64,000 nucleotides of DNA from DASRIA01 sp963768885 (GTDB lineage: Bacteria > Actinomycetota > Thermoleophilia > Solirubrobacterales > JBBDJG01), in contig CAVYJN010000004.1 in assembly GCA_963768885.1 (NCBI GenBank), positions 10,857 to 74,856 of the forward strand, written 5' to 3'. Each line of letters begins with the position of its first letter. The first letter of the stretch is position 1. Positions 51,791 through 60,859 of the stretch are shown here, one piece after another. Made by a program: the position numbers and the translations under genes. The notes beneath the pieces were generated by a model, which saw nothing but the letters and a program-made list of their open reading frames with translations, had not been told where the DNA came from and did not search any database.

Positions 51791-51955
51791 ATGGCACGCG
51801 GAGAAGTTCGAATCGCGGTGACCCTCGCTTGCGAGGAGTGCAAACGCCGCAATTACCAGACCAACAAGAACCGGCGTAACGACCCGGAGCGCATCGAGAT
51901 GCGCAAATTCTGTCGCTGGTGCGGGCACCACACCCCGCACAAGGAAACGCGCTAG
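51791..51955 (+). CDS. rpmG: 50S ribosomal protein L33
   Basis: 54 residues, ATG at 51791. Sequence MARGEVRIAVTLACEECKRR and a second CxxC in KFCRWCGHHTPHKETR show the zinc-ribbon (C+) form of L33. The C-terminal HTPHKETR is a universal L33 hallmark. It is a structural protein of the large ribosomal subunit near the E site. It precedes secE by 23 bases, the conserved bacterial order. Too short to appear in many gene lists. Confidence 0.97.
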   Translation: MARGEVRIAVTLACEECKRRNYQTNKNRRNDPERIEMRKFCRWCGHHTPHKETR

Positions 51956-51978
51956 CGCGTCTCGGCGAGGCTCCGGGG

Positions 51979-52498
51979 ATGGCGCGTACACGTCAGAAGC
52001 GCAAGGCCAAGCGGCGCGAGGAGCAGCTCAAGGCGACTCGCCGCGACGCGACCGCCAAGCAGCAGCCGGCCAACCCCGCCGAGCAGGCGGCGATCCAGAC
52101 CGCCGAGGCGCTCGAGGCCGGCGACGAGCTCGAGGAGATAGCGCGCGGCGAAGAGCCGGTCGTCGAGGCGCCGCCGCAGGAGGAGGAGCCGCAGGGCGGA
52201 GGAGCCGCAGGAGCGGCCCGAGCGCCGCGACGGAGCAGTGGCGAAGCGGGAGCGCCAGCGCAAGGAGCCCCGCCGCGAGCGCAGGCCGGCGCCCGAGCGC
52301 CGCAAGGAGCCGCGCAAGCGTGGCCGCGTGATGAACTTCTTCGTGCAAGTATGGGCGGAGCTGCGCCGGGTCCAGTGGCCCGACCGCAATCAGGTCACGC
52401 AGGCTACGAGCGTCGTGGTCGTCTTCTGTTTCCTCGCGGGTGCGTTCCTCGCCCTGTTCGACTACATCTTCAGTGAGCTGATCACCCGGATCCTCTGA
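51979..52498 (+). CDS. secE: Preprotein translocase subunit SecE with long charged N-terminus (one frameshift)
   Basis: The C-terminal half is unmistakable SecE: VMNFFVQVWAELRRVQWPDRNQ, then one membrane helix VVVVFCFLAGAFLALFDYIF. The ATG at 51979 opens a frame with MARTRQKRKAKRREEQLKAT and an acidic stretch that breaks near 52197, where the SecE frame has EEPQERPERRDGAV. One indel in the Gly/Gln-rich stretch joins them to about 173 residues. If SecE instead begins at the GTG at 52238 it has 86 residues, near the usual actinobacterial size. SecE stabilises SecY of the translocon. It is followed by nusG as in most bacteria. Confidence 0.9.
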
Positions 52499-52512
52499 AT
52501 CGCTAGGAAGAA

Positions 52513-53034
52513 ATGTTTCGCTGGTACGTCATCAACACATATTCCGGTCACGAGAACAAGGTGAAGCACAACATCGAGCACCGCGTGACCACGATGGAGC
52601 AGCAGTCCAACATCCGTCAGGTCATCATCCCGACCGAGCAGGTCTCGGAGATGAAGAACGGCCAGAAGGTGCAGACCGAGCGCCGCACGATGCCGGGCTA
52701 CGTGCTGGTCAACATGGAGATGAACGACGACACCTGGCAGCTGGTCAAGAACACGCCGGGCGTCACCGGGTTCGTCGGCTCGCGCGACAAGCCCCTCCCG
52801 CTCAGCAAGCCCGAGGTCGATCGCCTGATGCACCGTGAGACCGCGGAGCGCCCGCGCACCCGCGCCCAGTTCTCGATCGGGGAGTCCGTCAAGGTCATAT
52901 CCGGCCCGCTCTCCGACTTCTCCGGCGAGATCGCCGAGATCAACGAGGATGCCGCCAAGCTGAAGGTCCTCGTATCCATCTTCGGCCGGGAGACGCCCGT
53001 CGAGGTGGGATACGACCAGGTGAAGAAGATATGA
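52513..53034 (+). CDS. nusG: Transcription termination/antitermination factor NusG
   Basis: 173 residues, ATG at 52513, 14 bases after secE. The N-terminal NGN domain has RWYVINTYSGHENKVKHNIEH and MPGYVLVNMEM; the C-terminal KOW domain has GESVKVISGPLSDFSGEIAEI and KLKVLVSIFGRETPVEVGYDQVKK. The length is that of plain NusG, without the long acidic N-terminal extension seen in some actinobacteria. It binds RNA polymerase and links to Rho or ribosomal S10. Confidence 0.98.
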   Translation: MFRWYVINTYSGHENKVKHNIEHRVTTMEQQSNIRQVIIPTEQVSEMKNGQKVQTERRTMPGYVLVNMEMNDDTWQLVKNTPGVTGFVGSRDKPLPLSKPEVDRLMHRETAERPRTRAQFSIGESVKVISGPLSDFSGEIAEINEDAAKLKVLVSIFGRETPVEVGYDQVKKI

Positions 53035-53072
53035 GGGGCGGTCGCCGTAGGCGGACGCTCGTGACTTTAGGT

Positions 53073-53087
53073 GTGGGCGAAGCCCAC
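53073..53087 (+). other. Hairpin upstream of rplK
   Basis: GTGGGC-GAA-GCCCAC in the 80-base nusG-rplK gap. It has no U-tract. A leader structure is possible but not shown. Confidence 0.35.
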
Positions 53088-53114
53088 TCGATATTCCGAG
53101 GGCTCTGACAAACC

Positions 53115-53537
53115 ATGGCGCGCAAAGTTCTGACGATGATCAAGCTGCAGATCCCCGCGGGGGCCGCGAACCCGGCGCCGCCTGTCGGTCCTGCGCTCGG
53201 TCAGCACGGCGTCAACATCATGGAGTTCTGCAAGGCGTTCAACGCCCAGACCCAGAGCGACGCGGGCACGATCATCCCGGTCGAGATCACCGTCTTCGAG
53301 GACCGCTCTTTCACCTTCATCACGAAGACGCCGCCCGCGGCGGTCCTGATCAAGCAGGCGATCGGCATCGAGAAGGGCTCGGGCGAGCCGCATCGCGAGA
53401 AGGTCGGCACGATCAACCGCGACCAGGTGCGCCAGATCGCCGAGACGAAGCTGCCGGACCTGAACGCCCATGACGTCGATCAGGCGATGAGGATCATCGA
53501 GGGCACGGCCCGGTCCATGGGGGTGGATGTCGTATGA
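53115..53537 (+). CDS. rplK: 50S ribosomal protein L11
   Basis: 140 residues. The N-terminal domain (MIKLQIPAGAANPAPPVGPALGQHGVNIMEF) and the RNA-binding C-terminal domain (PPAAVLIKQA and HDVDQAMRIIEGTARSMG) are textbook L11. It binds the GTPase-associated 23S rRNA region. It is followed by rplA with a 4-base ATGA overlap, typical coupling, and may be subject to L1 repression of rplKA translation. Confidence 0.98.
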   Translation: MARKVLTMIKLQIPAGAANPAPPVGPALGQHGVNIMEFCKAFNAQTQSDAGTIIPVEITVFEDRSFTFITKTPPAAVLIKQAIGIEKGSGEPHREKVGTINRDQVRQIAETKLPDLNAHDVDQAMRIIEGTARSMGVDVV

Positions 53538-54250
53538 AGCACGGCAAGCGCTACCGCTCCCTGCGCGAGCTGGTCGACCGCACGCAGCACTACGAGCCGG
53601 CCGAAGCCGTGTCGCTGGTCAAGCAGATGCAGACGGCCAAGTTCCCGGAGTCCGTCGAGGCCCACATCCGGCTCGGGGTCAACGTGCGTCACGCGGACCA
53701 GCAGGTGCGCGGCACGATGACGCTGCCTCACGGCCTCGGCCGTGACATCACGGTCGCCGTGTTCGCCCAGGGGGACCAGGCGCGGGAGGCGGAGGCCGCG
53801 GGAGCGGACGTAGTCGGCGGCGAGGACCTCGCCGAGCGCGTGCAGGGCGGCTGGACCGACTTCGACGTCGCGATCGCGACGCCCGACATGATGCCCGTCG
53901 TCGGCCGCCTCGGACGGGTGCTCGGGCCGCAGGGCAAGATGCCGAACCCGAAGGTCGGGACGGTCACCGATGACGTCGGGCGCGCCGTCGAGCAGGCCAA
54001 GGCCGGGCGCGTCGAGTACCGCACGGACCGCACGGGGATCATCCACATGGTGATCGGCCGCGCCGACTTCGACGAGCGCCGCCTGCTGGAGAACTACGCG
54101 GCGCTGATCGACGAGGTGGTCCGCGCCAAGCCCGCCGCGGCCAAGGGCCGCTACATCCGCTCGGTCACCCTGAGCACCACGATGGGTCCCGGCGTGCACC
54201 TCGACCCGACCCGGACCCGCGACCTGATTCCAGAGGAAGCCGCCGCGTAG
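53534..54250 (+). CDS. rplA: 50S ribosomal protein L1
   Basis: 238 residues, ATG at 53534. L1 signatures are KFPESVEAHIRLGVNVRHADQQVRGTMTLPHG, GRLGRVLGPQGKMPNPKVGTVT and AKAGRVEYRTDRTGIIH. It forms the L1 stalk and in many bacteria represses its own rplK-rplA mRNA. Full length and in normal context. Confidence 0.98.
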   Translation: MKHGKRYRSLRELVDRTQHYEPAEAVSLVKQMQTAKFPESVEAHIRLGVNVRHADQQVRGTMTLPHGLGRDITVAVFAQGDQAREAEAAGADVVGGEDLAERVQGGWTDFDVAIATPDMMPVVGRLGRVLGPQGKMPNPKVGTVTDDVGRAVEQAKAGRVEYRTDRTGIIHMVIGRADFDERRLLENYAALIDEVVRAKPAAAKGRYIRSVTLSTTMGPGVHLDPTRTRDLIPEEAAA

Positions 54251-54395
54251 TACCATCGCACCCCCGACAGCGAGAGCTTGCTCGCCAGAGACGGTCGGCA
54301 GCCAGCGGCGTGAGCCCGGCCCAGGCGGAGGAAGCGGAGAGTCAGTCCGTGTTTCCTGCCCGCCTGCGTGCGGGCTTTTTCGTGGGAGCTTCGAG
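54251..54395 (+). promoter_or_regulatory. Ribosomal protein L10 leader-like region with attenuator hairpin
   Basis: The 145-base gap between rplA and rplJ is where L10-L12 binds its own mRNA in most bacteria. The sequence contains paired GC-rich segments and, close to rplJ, GCCCGC (54358-54363) pairing with GCGGGC (54370-54375) followed by TTTTT (54376-54380), an intrinsic terminator 16 bases before the ATG. This suggests transcription attenuation as well as translational control. The leader fold is not computed here. Confidence 0.6.
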
Positions 54396-55105
54396 ATGCG
54401 CAAGGACCAAAAAGCACAGGTGATCGAGGACCTCGCCGCCCAGTTGGGGGAGGCCGAGGCGATCTACGCGGTCGACTACCGCGGGCTGAGCGTGCCCCAG
54501 GCCGCCGAGTTGCGGGCGAGCCTGCGCGAGCACGATGCGTCGTTCCGGATCGTCAAGAACACACTGACCCTGCGTGCCGCCGACCAGGCCGGCGTCGAGG
54601 AGATCAAGGAGCTCGTGGCCGAGGGCCCGACCGCGCTCACCTTCGTCCGCGGTGACGCGGCGCTCGCGGCCAAGGCGCTCGACGCCTTTTCGCGCCGGGC
54701 CGACGTGCTCGAGGTCAAGGGCGGCCTGATGAGCGGCCGCGTGCTGGCGGCCGACGAGATCCGCCGGCTGGCGCGGCTGCCGAGCCGCGACGTGCTGGTC
54801 GCGCAGTTCGCCGGCGTGGTCGCGTCGCCGATCACCGGCCTCGTGCGGGGACTCGGGTCGATGATCGCCGGGCTCGCCGTGGCGCTCGGCCAGGTCCGCG
54901 ACCAGAAGGAGGCGGCCGGCCCGGCCCGGCCCCCGCCGCCGAGGAGACGCCGGCCGCCGAGGAGACGCCGGCCGCCGAGGAGCCCCAGGCGGAGGAAGGC
55001 CCGGCCCAGGAGGAGCCGGCGACCGAAGCTTCGACCGAGGAGGCCTCTGAGGCCGAGTCCTCGGAGCAGGAAAAGGTTTCAGATGCCGAAGAGGAGGCGC
55101 AATAG
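54396..55105 (+). CDS. rplJ: 50S ribosomal protein L10 with acidic tail (one frameshift)
   Basis: ATG at 54396. Frame one gives normal L10: MRKDQKAQVIEDLAAQLGEAE, GLSVPQAAELRASLRE, VKNTLTLRAAD and the L12-binding C-terminal helix SMIAGLAVALGQVRDQKE. It breaks near 54915 in a CCCGGCCC-rich run; the correct frame continues AEETPAAEETPAAEEPQAEEG and an acidic tail to the TAG at 55103. The tail includes a tandem repeat of AAEETP. Total about 235 residues, longer than E. coli L10 by the Glu-rich tail, as in some actinobacteria. Confidence 0.93.
54938..54982 (+). repeat. 18-bp tandem repeat in the L10 tail
   Basis: The unit GCCGAGGAGACGCCGGCC occurs twice in tandem with a partial third copy, encoding AEETPA. 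It probably explains the local frameshift, since such repeats are prone to slippage. Confidence 0.75.
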
Positions 55106-55107
55106 AC

Positions 55108-55497
55108 GTGGCTACCAGTACGCAGGAATGGATTGACGAGCTGAAGGCGATCTCCGTGATGGAGCTCGCCGAGCGGATCAAGGCCCTCGAGGAGGAGTTC
55201 GGGGTCTCGGCCACCGCCGTGGCCGCGGCCGCACCGGCCGCGGGAGCGGGTGGCGGCGACGGCGCCGGCGCCGCGGAGGAGGAGAAGACCGCCTTCGACG
55301 TCGTGCTCAATGCGGCCGGAGACAAGAAGATCCAGGTGATCAAGGTGGTGCGTGCCGCCACGGGCCTCGGCCTCAAGGAGGCCAAGGCGCTCGTCGACGA
55401 GGCGCCCAAGCCGGTCAAGGAAGGGCTCGAGAAGGACGAGGCCGAGAAGCTCAAGGGCGAGCTCGAGGAAGCAGGCGCGCAGGTGGAGGTAAAGTAG
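55108..55497 (+). CDS. rplL: 50S ribosomal protein L7/L12
   Basis: 129 residues from the GTG at 55108, two bases after rplJ. N-terminal dimerisation region, an Ala/Gly-rich hinge (AAAAPAAGAGGGDGAGAA) and the conserved C-terminal domain (TAFDVVLNAAGDKKIQVIKVVR, GLKEAKALVDEAPKPVKEGL) are all present. It recruits translation GTPases. In most bacteria rpoB follows; here a coiled-coil gene and an exopolysaccharide locus follow. Confidence 0.98.
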   Translation: MATSTQEWIDELKAISVMELAERIKALEEEFGVSATAVAAAAPAAGAGGGDGAGAAEEEKTAFDVVLNAAGDKKIQVIKVVRAATGLGLKEAKALVDEAPKPVKEGLEKDEAEKLKGELEEAGAQVEVK

Positions 55498-55519
55498 GTA
55501 GGGTCAAGGCGATCGGAAC

Positions 55520-56311
55520 TTGGCCCGGTTCGAGGGACAGGAAGGAAGCGACGACCGCCTCGGCGGTACGCTCGAGGCCGCCGCCAGGGAGCTTCGCGCC
55601 GCGCTCGAGCGCGAGGCCGGCGAGGTCATGAGCAGGGCGCGGGAAGAGGCCGCGAGCGTCGAGCAGGACGCGCTCCGGAAGGCCGAGGAGATCGAGAGCG
55701 AGGCGCGCGCACGGGCGGCGCAAGCGGATGCTTCCGTGCGGGCGGCGCAGCGCGCCCAGTCGGATCGGATCGCGGAGCTGATCCACGACGTTGACGCCCT
55801 GGAAGAGCGCATCTGCGAGATGGTGGGCGATCTCCGCGGGAGGCTGACCAGCGCGATCGAGGACACGCGGACCCCGCTCCCGGAGGCTGGTGGCGAGGCA
55901 GAGGACCGACTGCCCGCGGCGGAGAACGGCCGGATCCGCGGCTCGGGCGCGGAGGAGGCGGGCGAGCCACAAAGCCCAGAGCGCGAGCCAGAGCGCGTCT
56001 CCGAGCGCGAGCAGCCCGTGGCGTTCTCTGGCCCGGTGCCGCTGAGCGTCGCGACCGAGATGGATGCCGCGACCCAGAGAAGTCCCATGCTCGACGACAT
56101 GATGCGCGCGCAGATCGTGACCTTGGCCCAGAACGGCGCTCCGCGCGCCGATGCCGAGCGGTTCCTGAGCCGCTTCAAGCTGGGCGAGAGCTACATCGGC
56201 GTGGTTGATGAGATCTACTCCCAGCGAGGAGCAGTCCGGGCCGGGGTCCGGCGAGAGCAAGCGCAGGCGCTTCGGGCGACGCGGCAGCTGAGGCCGAAGA
56301 GGGCATGGTGA
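55520..56311 (+). CDS. Coiled-coil protein of unknown function
   Basis: About 263 residues from the TTG at 55520, 23 bases after rplL. Residues ~20-115 form a strongly charged heptad coiled coil (ELRAALEREAGEVMSRAREEA, then AEEIESEARARAAQADASVRA), DivIVA-like in composition. A C-terminal segment (DDMMRAQIVTLAQNGAPRADAERFLSRF) looks like a folded helical piece. The C-terminus may be frameshifted: near 56225 a +1 frame reads SGESKRRRFGRRGS and stops at 56291. Polar-tip or envelope organiser is possible given the glycan locus. Function unknown. Confidence 0.65.
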   Translation: MARFEGQEGSDDRLGGTLEAAARELRAALEREAGEVMSRAREEAASVEQDALRKAEEIESEARARAAQADASVRAAQRAQSDRIAELIHDVDALEERICEMVGDLRGRLTSAIEDTRTPLPEAGGEAEDRLPAAENGRIRGSGAEEAGEPQSPEREPERVSEREQPVAFSGPVPLSVATEMDAATQRSPMLDDMMRAQIVTLAQNGAPRADAERFLSRFKLGESYIGVVDEIYSQRGAVRAGVRREQAQALRATRQLRPKRAW

Positions 56312-58271
56312 CCGGCCGCTGGGCTGGCGCGGCGCTGCTGCTTCTGCCCGGTGCTCTGACGGTCTATCTGAGCTTCAACGCGGGCGGCTTCTTCCCGAAC
56401 ACGCCTGCGTTCGTCGCCCTCCTGCTGGCGGGGGTGTTGGCGCTCAGGACCCTCTTCGCCCGCCATCCCTTTCGCGGGTTCACGGTGCAGCTCGCGGTGG
56501 CCGCGGGAGGGCTCCGCCTGCTCGGCGCGTGGACGCTGCTGTCCGCCATATGGTCGGACGCCCCCGGGCGCGCGGTGGTCGAGTTCGACCGGGTGCTCCT
56601 CTACCTGCTCGCACTCGTGCTGTTCGGCTCGCTTGCGCGGACGTCGGATGACCTCCGCCTGATGATCCGCGGGCTCGCGCTCGGCTTCACGTCGTGGCCG
56701 TGGCGGGCCTGGTCACGCGCGTGCTGCCGGACGTCTGGACCATCTCGCCCAACATCGCCAACGACAGGCTCAGCTATCCGCTGACGTACTGGAACGCGCT
56801 GGGCCTGCTCGCCGGGCTCGGGGCGGTGCTGTGCTTCCACCTGACGTCGAGCTTGCGCGAGCCGGGCGCTGTACGGGTGCTCGCTGCCGCCGCGCTGCCT
56901 GCGCTCGGTGCAACGGCGGTCTTCACCTACTCGCGGGGCGGCATCGCGGCGGGGCTGATCGGCCTGCTCGTGTACGCGGTCGTCGCCCGCCCCCGTGGGC
57001 TCGTCAGCGGGCTGCTTGCGGCGGGACCGGCGACGGCATTGGCCGTGATCGCATCGCTGGACGCGGATCTGCTCGCGACCCAGACCCCCACCACCGACGC
57101 TGCCGTGGCCCAGGGCCACGACGTCGCGGTCGTGATCGGGCTCTGCACGGCCGGCGCGGCGCTGGCGCGCTGGCTGTTGCTGCTGCTGCTTGACGCCCGC
57201 CTGCCCGTGCCCGCCCGTCTCCCGCGCTCGGTGGTCGGCGGCGTCGCCGCCGGGGCGCTGGCCGCTGCCGTGGTCCTCGTGATCGTGTTCGACGTCCCGG
57301 GCACGGTCGGCGACCAGTACGACCGGTTCGTGGACCCGGGCCCGGTCGGGACGTCCGGCGACCTGCGCACCCGCCTCGTCGATCCGGCCAACAACGGGCG
57401 GATCGACCAGTGGGAGGTCGCCCTGAACGGCTTCGAGGCCGCGCCCGTCCACGGCGAGGGCGCGGGAATGTACGAGCTGCTCTGGGCCCGGGATCGCCCT
57501 GAGACGGGCACCGTCACCGATGCTCACTCCCTCTACGCGGAGGTCCTCGGGGAGCTCGGGATCGTGGGACTGGTGCTCCTCCTCGTGCCGCTCCTAGTGA
57601 TCCTCGGAGCGGCCGCGGCGCATGCCGAGGCATCCCAACCGGCAGCGTGTACGCGGTCGTGCTCGCCGCCGGGGTCGCGTGGGCTTTTCACGCCGGGATC
57701 GACTGGGACTGGGAGATGCCGGCCCTGACCCTGTGGCTGTTCGCCGCCGGCGGCCTGGTCCTGCGCCGCCCCCGGCCGCCAGCCGGCCCCGCTGCGGCCG
57801 CCTGCGCTCTGGGTCCGGGCGGGGGCCACCGTCGGCCTCGCCGGGCTGGCCGTGGTGCCCGCGCTCGTGCTCATGTCCCAGGCCCGGCTGGACGAGAGCC
57901 TCGATCACTTCGAGGCCGGCAACTGCCCGGCGGCGATCGAGTCGGCCAGAGCTCGAGCTCCGCGCTGGGAATCCGCGCCGAGCCCTACGAGATCATCGGC
58001 TACTGCGAGCTACGCGACGGCTCTCCCCGGCGGGGTGTGAGCGGCGATGCAGAAGGCGATCGACCGCGACCCGGCCAACTGGGAGTATCGCTACGGCCTG
58101 GCCCTGGCGCGTGCCGTCGTCGGCGAAGACCCCCGCCCGGACGCTCGCGCCGCACTGCTCCTCAACCCGCGCGACATCCAGACACAGGACGCGGTTGAGC
58201 GGTTCGACAGCGGCACGCCGCGGCAGTGGCGGCGGCGGGCAGAGCTGCTCGTGGAGCGGGCGTTCGAGTGA
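56305..58271 (+). CDS. O-antigen ligase/Wzy-like membrane protein with TPR-like tail (multiple frameshifts)
   Basis: One coding region broken at about 56690, 57640, 57800, 57950 and 58035. Joined, it has about 12 membrane helices. TYWNALGLLAGLGAVLCFHL and the periplasmic loop NNGRIDQWEVALNGFEAAPVHGEGAGMYE with the conserved H/GxG lead to DAHSLYAEVLGELGIVGL, the signature of O-antigen ligase/WaaL-Wzy proteins. A soluble tail with TPR-like helices follows (LDESLDHFEAGNCPAAIESA, MQKAIDRDPANWEYRYGLAL). It would polymerise or ligate glycan repeat units. Shifts are probably sequence errors rather than a dead gene. Confidence 0.75.
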
Positions 58272-58277
58272 GCGAAC

Positions 58278-58665
58278 TTACTTCGTCTTCGGCTTGCCGC
58301 ACTTCGCCGGCCCGGGCTTCTTCGGCTTGCCGGGCTGCTGGGACGAAGGCGGGCAGTACTGGCTGTTGGCGGAGCTGCCCTGGCTCTCGCTCGAAGCCGC
58401 GCTGGGCCCGCCCGACTTGGCGATCACGGCCGTGCCGCCCGTCATCAGCCCGATCGCCAGCGCGATGCTGACTACCCTTCGTGAGCGCACGCAGCGGTAC
58501 GCGCGGAACGCGGCGAGGGGACTCTGCGCGTGACGCCTGTGTCATGGCGCGCAGCTTCGCCCTGTCAAGCTCCTCCGCCGTCGGTCGCGGTTGCTCGTCG
58601 CGCAGGCGCTCGGCCAGCGGCAACAGCGCGATCGGGGTCGGTGACTCCTTCTTGCGACGGCTCAT
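58278..58665 (-). CDS. Small membrane protein, candidate anti-sigma partner (one frameshift)
   Basis: ATG at 58665. The cytoplasmic N-terminus reads MSRRKKESPTPIALLPLAER then PRPTAEELDRAKLRAMTQAS, and breaks near 58517 at a GGGG run. The next frame continues LAAFRAYRCVRSRRVVS, a membrane helix (IALAIGLMTGGTAVIA) and a Ser/Pro/Gly-rich tail with two cysteines ending AKCGKPKTK. About 129 residues when joined. It is transcribed divergently from an ECF sigma gene 49 bases away, the arrangement of sigma and membrane anti-sigma pairs. Anti-sigma function is an inference; no ZAS motif is seen. Confidence 0.6.
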
Positions 58666-58714
58666 CAAAGACTTGTACGAACCAGCCAGACGATTCCTGA
58701 CCGGCACCCGATAG

Positions 58715-59290
58715 ATGCGCGACGACGACTTCGAGCGGCTGTACGGCCGGCACGCCGAACCCCTGTTCGGGTTCCTGGTGTACCGGACGGGAGACCGTGC
58801 CCTCGCGGAGGACGTCCTGGCGGACACCTTCGAGCGCGTCCTGCGAGCCCGGAAGCCCTTCGACCCCCGCAAGGCGAGCGAGAAGACGTGGCTCTACACG
58901 ATCGCGCTCAACTGCCTGCGCGACCGCGCGCGCCGCAGCGCGGCGGAGGGGCGCGCATTGGAGCGGCTGGACCCACCCGAGCCCTCGGCGCCGGACAGCG
59001 CCCTCGAGGACAGGGACGTCGTCAGGCGGGCGCTCCAGACCCTGAGCGGCGATGAGCGCGAGGCGATCGCCCTGCGTTTCGGGGCGGACCTGACGGTGCC
59101 CGAGATCGCGAAGCTCACGGGCGAGCGGCTGACGACCGTCGAAGGGCGGGTCTACCGAGCGCTGCGAAAGCTGCGGGAGGAGCTTTCCGTGAGCGCGAGG
59201 GGTGCTCAGAGGCCGGCGCGGCGGAGCACGTACGGGACCGTGCGCATCAGGATCTTGGTGTCGAGCCACAGCGACCAGTTGGCGCCGTAG
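58715..59290 (+). CDS. ECF-type RNA polymerase sigma factor
   Basis: About 191 residues, ATG at 58715. Region 2: DFERLYGRHAEPLFGFLVYRTGDRALAEDVLADTFERVLRAR; KTWLYTIALNCLRDRARR is region 2.4. Region 4: LQTLSGDEREAIALRFGADLTVPEIAKLTGERLTTVEGRVYRAL. The conserved core ends near residue 157; the extra 34 residues overlap the convergent sugar transferase gene by 85 bases, so the true stop may be earlier if an indel is present. It probably controls envelope or polysaccharide genes together with the divergent membrane partner. Confidence 0.92.
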   Translation: MRDDDFERLYGRHAEPLFGFLVYRTGDRALAEDVLADTFERVLRARKPFDPRKASEKTWLYTIALNCLRDRARRSAAEGRALERLDPPEPSAPDSALEDRDVVRRALQTLSGDEREAIALRFGADLTVPEIAKLTGERLTTVEGRVYRALRKLREELSVSARGAQRPARRSTYGTVRIRILVSSHSDQLAP

Positions 59291-60727
59291 AGGTAGTCGA
59301 TCTTCACCATCTCCCGGAGCGGGATCCGCGGACGCGCCGAAGATCTGCCAGTGACCGGTCATGCCCGGGCTTGAGGCGCAGCCGGGTGCGCTGCCAGCCC
59401 TCGATCCGGCGATCCTCCTCGGGCACCAGCGGGCGCGGGCCGACGAGGCTCATCTGGCCGCGCAGCACGTTCACCAGCTGCGGCAGCTCGTCGAGCGACG
59501 TGCGGCGCAGCAAGCGCCCGACGCGGGTCACGCGCGGGTCGTCGGCGATCTTGAACAGGCCGTCGGCCCCCTCGTTCAGGTCGATCGAGGTCCGGCTTGA
59601 GGTCGTCCGCGCCGTCGACCATCGTGCGGAACTTGAGCATGTCGAACTCCCCGCCGTCCCGATCCGCCGCTGGCGGAACAGCACGGGCCCGGGCGACGTG
59701 AGCTTGATGGCGGCGGCGATGACAGAGCAGCAGCGGCGTCAGCACGAGCAGGCCGGCGCCGGCCCCGACGACGTCGATGCCCCGCTTGAGCGCCTCGGAG
59801 GACTTGGTGAGGCCGTGCGGAGGCCGCCGAGCAGCGTCAGGCCGTCGATGTCGTCGAGCTCCACCGAGGAGCCGACGACCTCGAACAGGCGCGGCAGCAC
59901 GCTCACCTTCACGCCGGTGTGCTTCACCTGCCGGATCACGTCGAGGATCTCGTCGGAGTCGGTGTGCTCGGGCGCGACCACGACGCGGTGCACGTCGTGC
60001 TCCACGAGCAGGCGATCGAGCGAGTCGAAGTCGCCCACGATCGAAGGCGCGGCGCCGTTCACCTCGTTGTCCGTGAGCGGCACCCGGCCGACCACCACGG
60101 CCTTGATCGAGGGGCTCATCTTGAATTTCCGCTCGATGCCCTTGGCGGCAACCGCGCTGCCCACGACGAGGCAACGCTCGGGTGGGCTGGCGATCCGCGC
60201 GGACGGCGCGGCGTGCCAGGGCGCGCCCGCCGAGCATCATGAGGAACAGCAACAGCCAAAGGGCGAGCATCTGCGTCCGCCCGAAACTCCTCGCGGTGGA
60301 TCAGGAGGCTGTCCGCCAGCCAGATCAGGAGCGTGTACAGGGTCGCGACCTGGAAGATCGCGGGCGCCTCATCAAGCGTCGTCTTGCGCAGCAGGTTCTC
60401 GTCGCGGTCGTAGAGGCCGACCAGCTTGCCGACCAGCACGACCAGCGGCAGCGCGGCCAGGATCGAGAGCTTCAGCCGGTCGTCTCCGAGGATCTGAAGC
60501 CCCAACGTCACGGCGCAGGCGGCCGAGACGACGTCGGCCAGAGCGAGCGCGCGCCGGTAGCGGGCCTCGCGCCGCAGTACCTCCCCGTGAGCCGTCCCCT
60601 CGCGGATATCCCATTCCGACGTCGCAAAGGCGCCGTTGGTGGGGTTCGGGCGTGCCTCCGCGGGGCGTGTCTCTACGCCCACGGGTAGCCTGTCTTCCTC
60701 GTGCGAATCGAGGGTCTCTGGTCCCAT
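59206..60727 (-). CDS. Polyprenyl glycosylphosphotransferase (WbaP/PglC-like), multiple frameshifts
   Basis: Reads leftward from an ATG at 60727. N-terminal helices (ALADVVSAACAVTLGLQIL, LSILAALPLVVLVGKLVGLYD) are followed by a Rossmann-like CoA-binding segment (KAVVVGRVPLTDNE, DSLDRLLVEHDVHRVVVAPEHTD), then the sugar transferase domain: GIDVVGAGAGLLVLTPLLL, CPGPVLFRQRRIG, EFDMLKFRTMV, RVTRVGRLLRRTSLDELPQL, MSLVGPRPL. The end is VKIDYLYGANWSLWLDTKIL. The frame changes at least six times between about 60290 and 59340. It starts glycan assembly by moving sugar-1-P onto undecaprenyl phosphate. Confidence 0.82.
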
Positions 60728-60859
60728 TCCGTGGTCAGCTGCAAGTCGATGCTGCGCGAACGATGCGAATCCAGTGGTCGAATCCTTTCGCCCCCCTACT
60801 TCACCCCTAGTGAGGCGCCAGTCTACGGAACCCCGAGAGGCTTGGTCAAGCGCACTTGA

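Noticed and set aside
51979..52498. SecE as a pseudogene because of the frame break
   Set aside because: SecE is essential and its core membrane helix is intact; a sequence error is more likely.
53035..53114. tRNA gene between nusG and rplK
   Set aside because: Only a short hairpin is visible; no cloverleaf or CCA end.
54938..54982. CRISPR-like or satellite repeat
   Set aside because: It is a 2.5-copy coding repeat within the L10 acidic tail with no spacers.
55520..56311. Calling the coiled-coil gene DivIVA
   Set aside because: The heptad region is similar in composition but the conserved DivIVA N-terminal motif is not evident.
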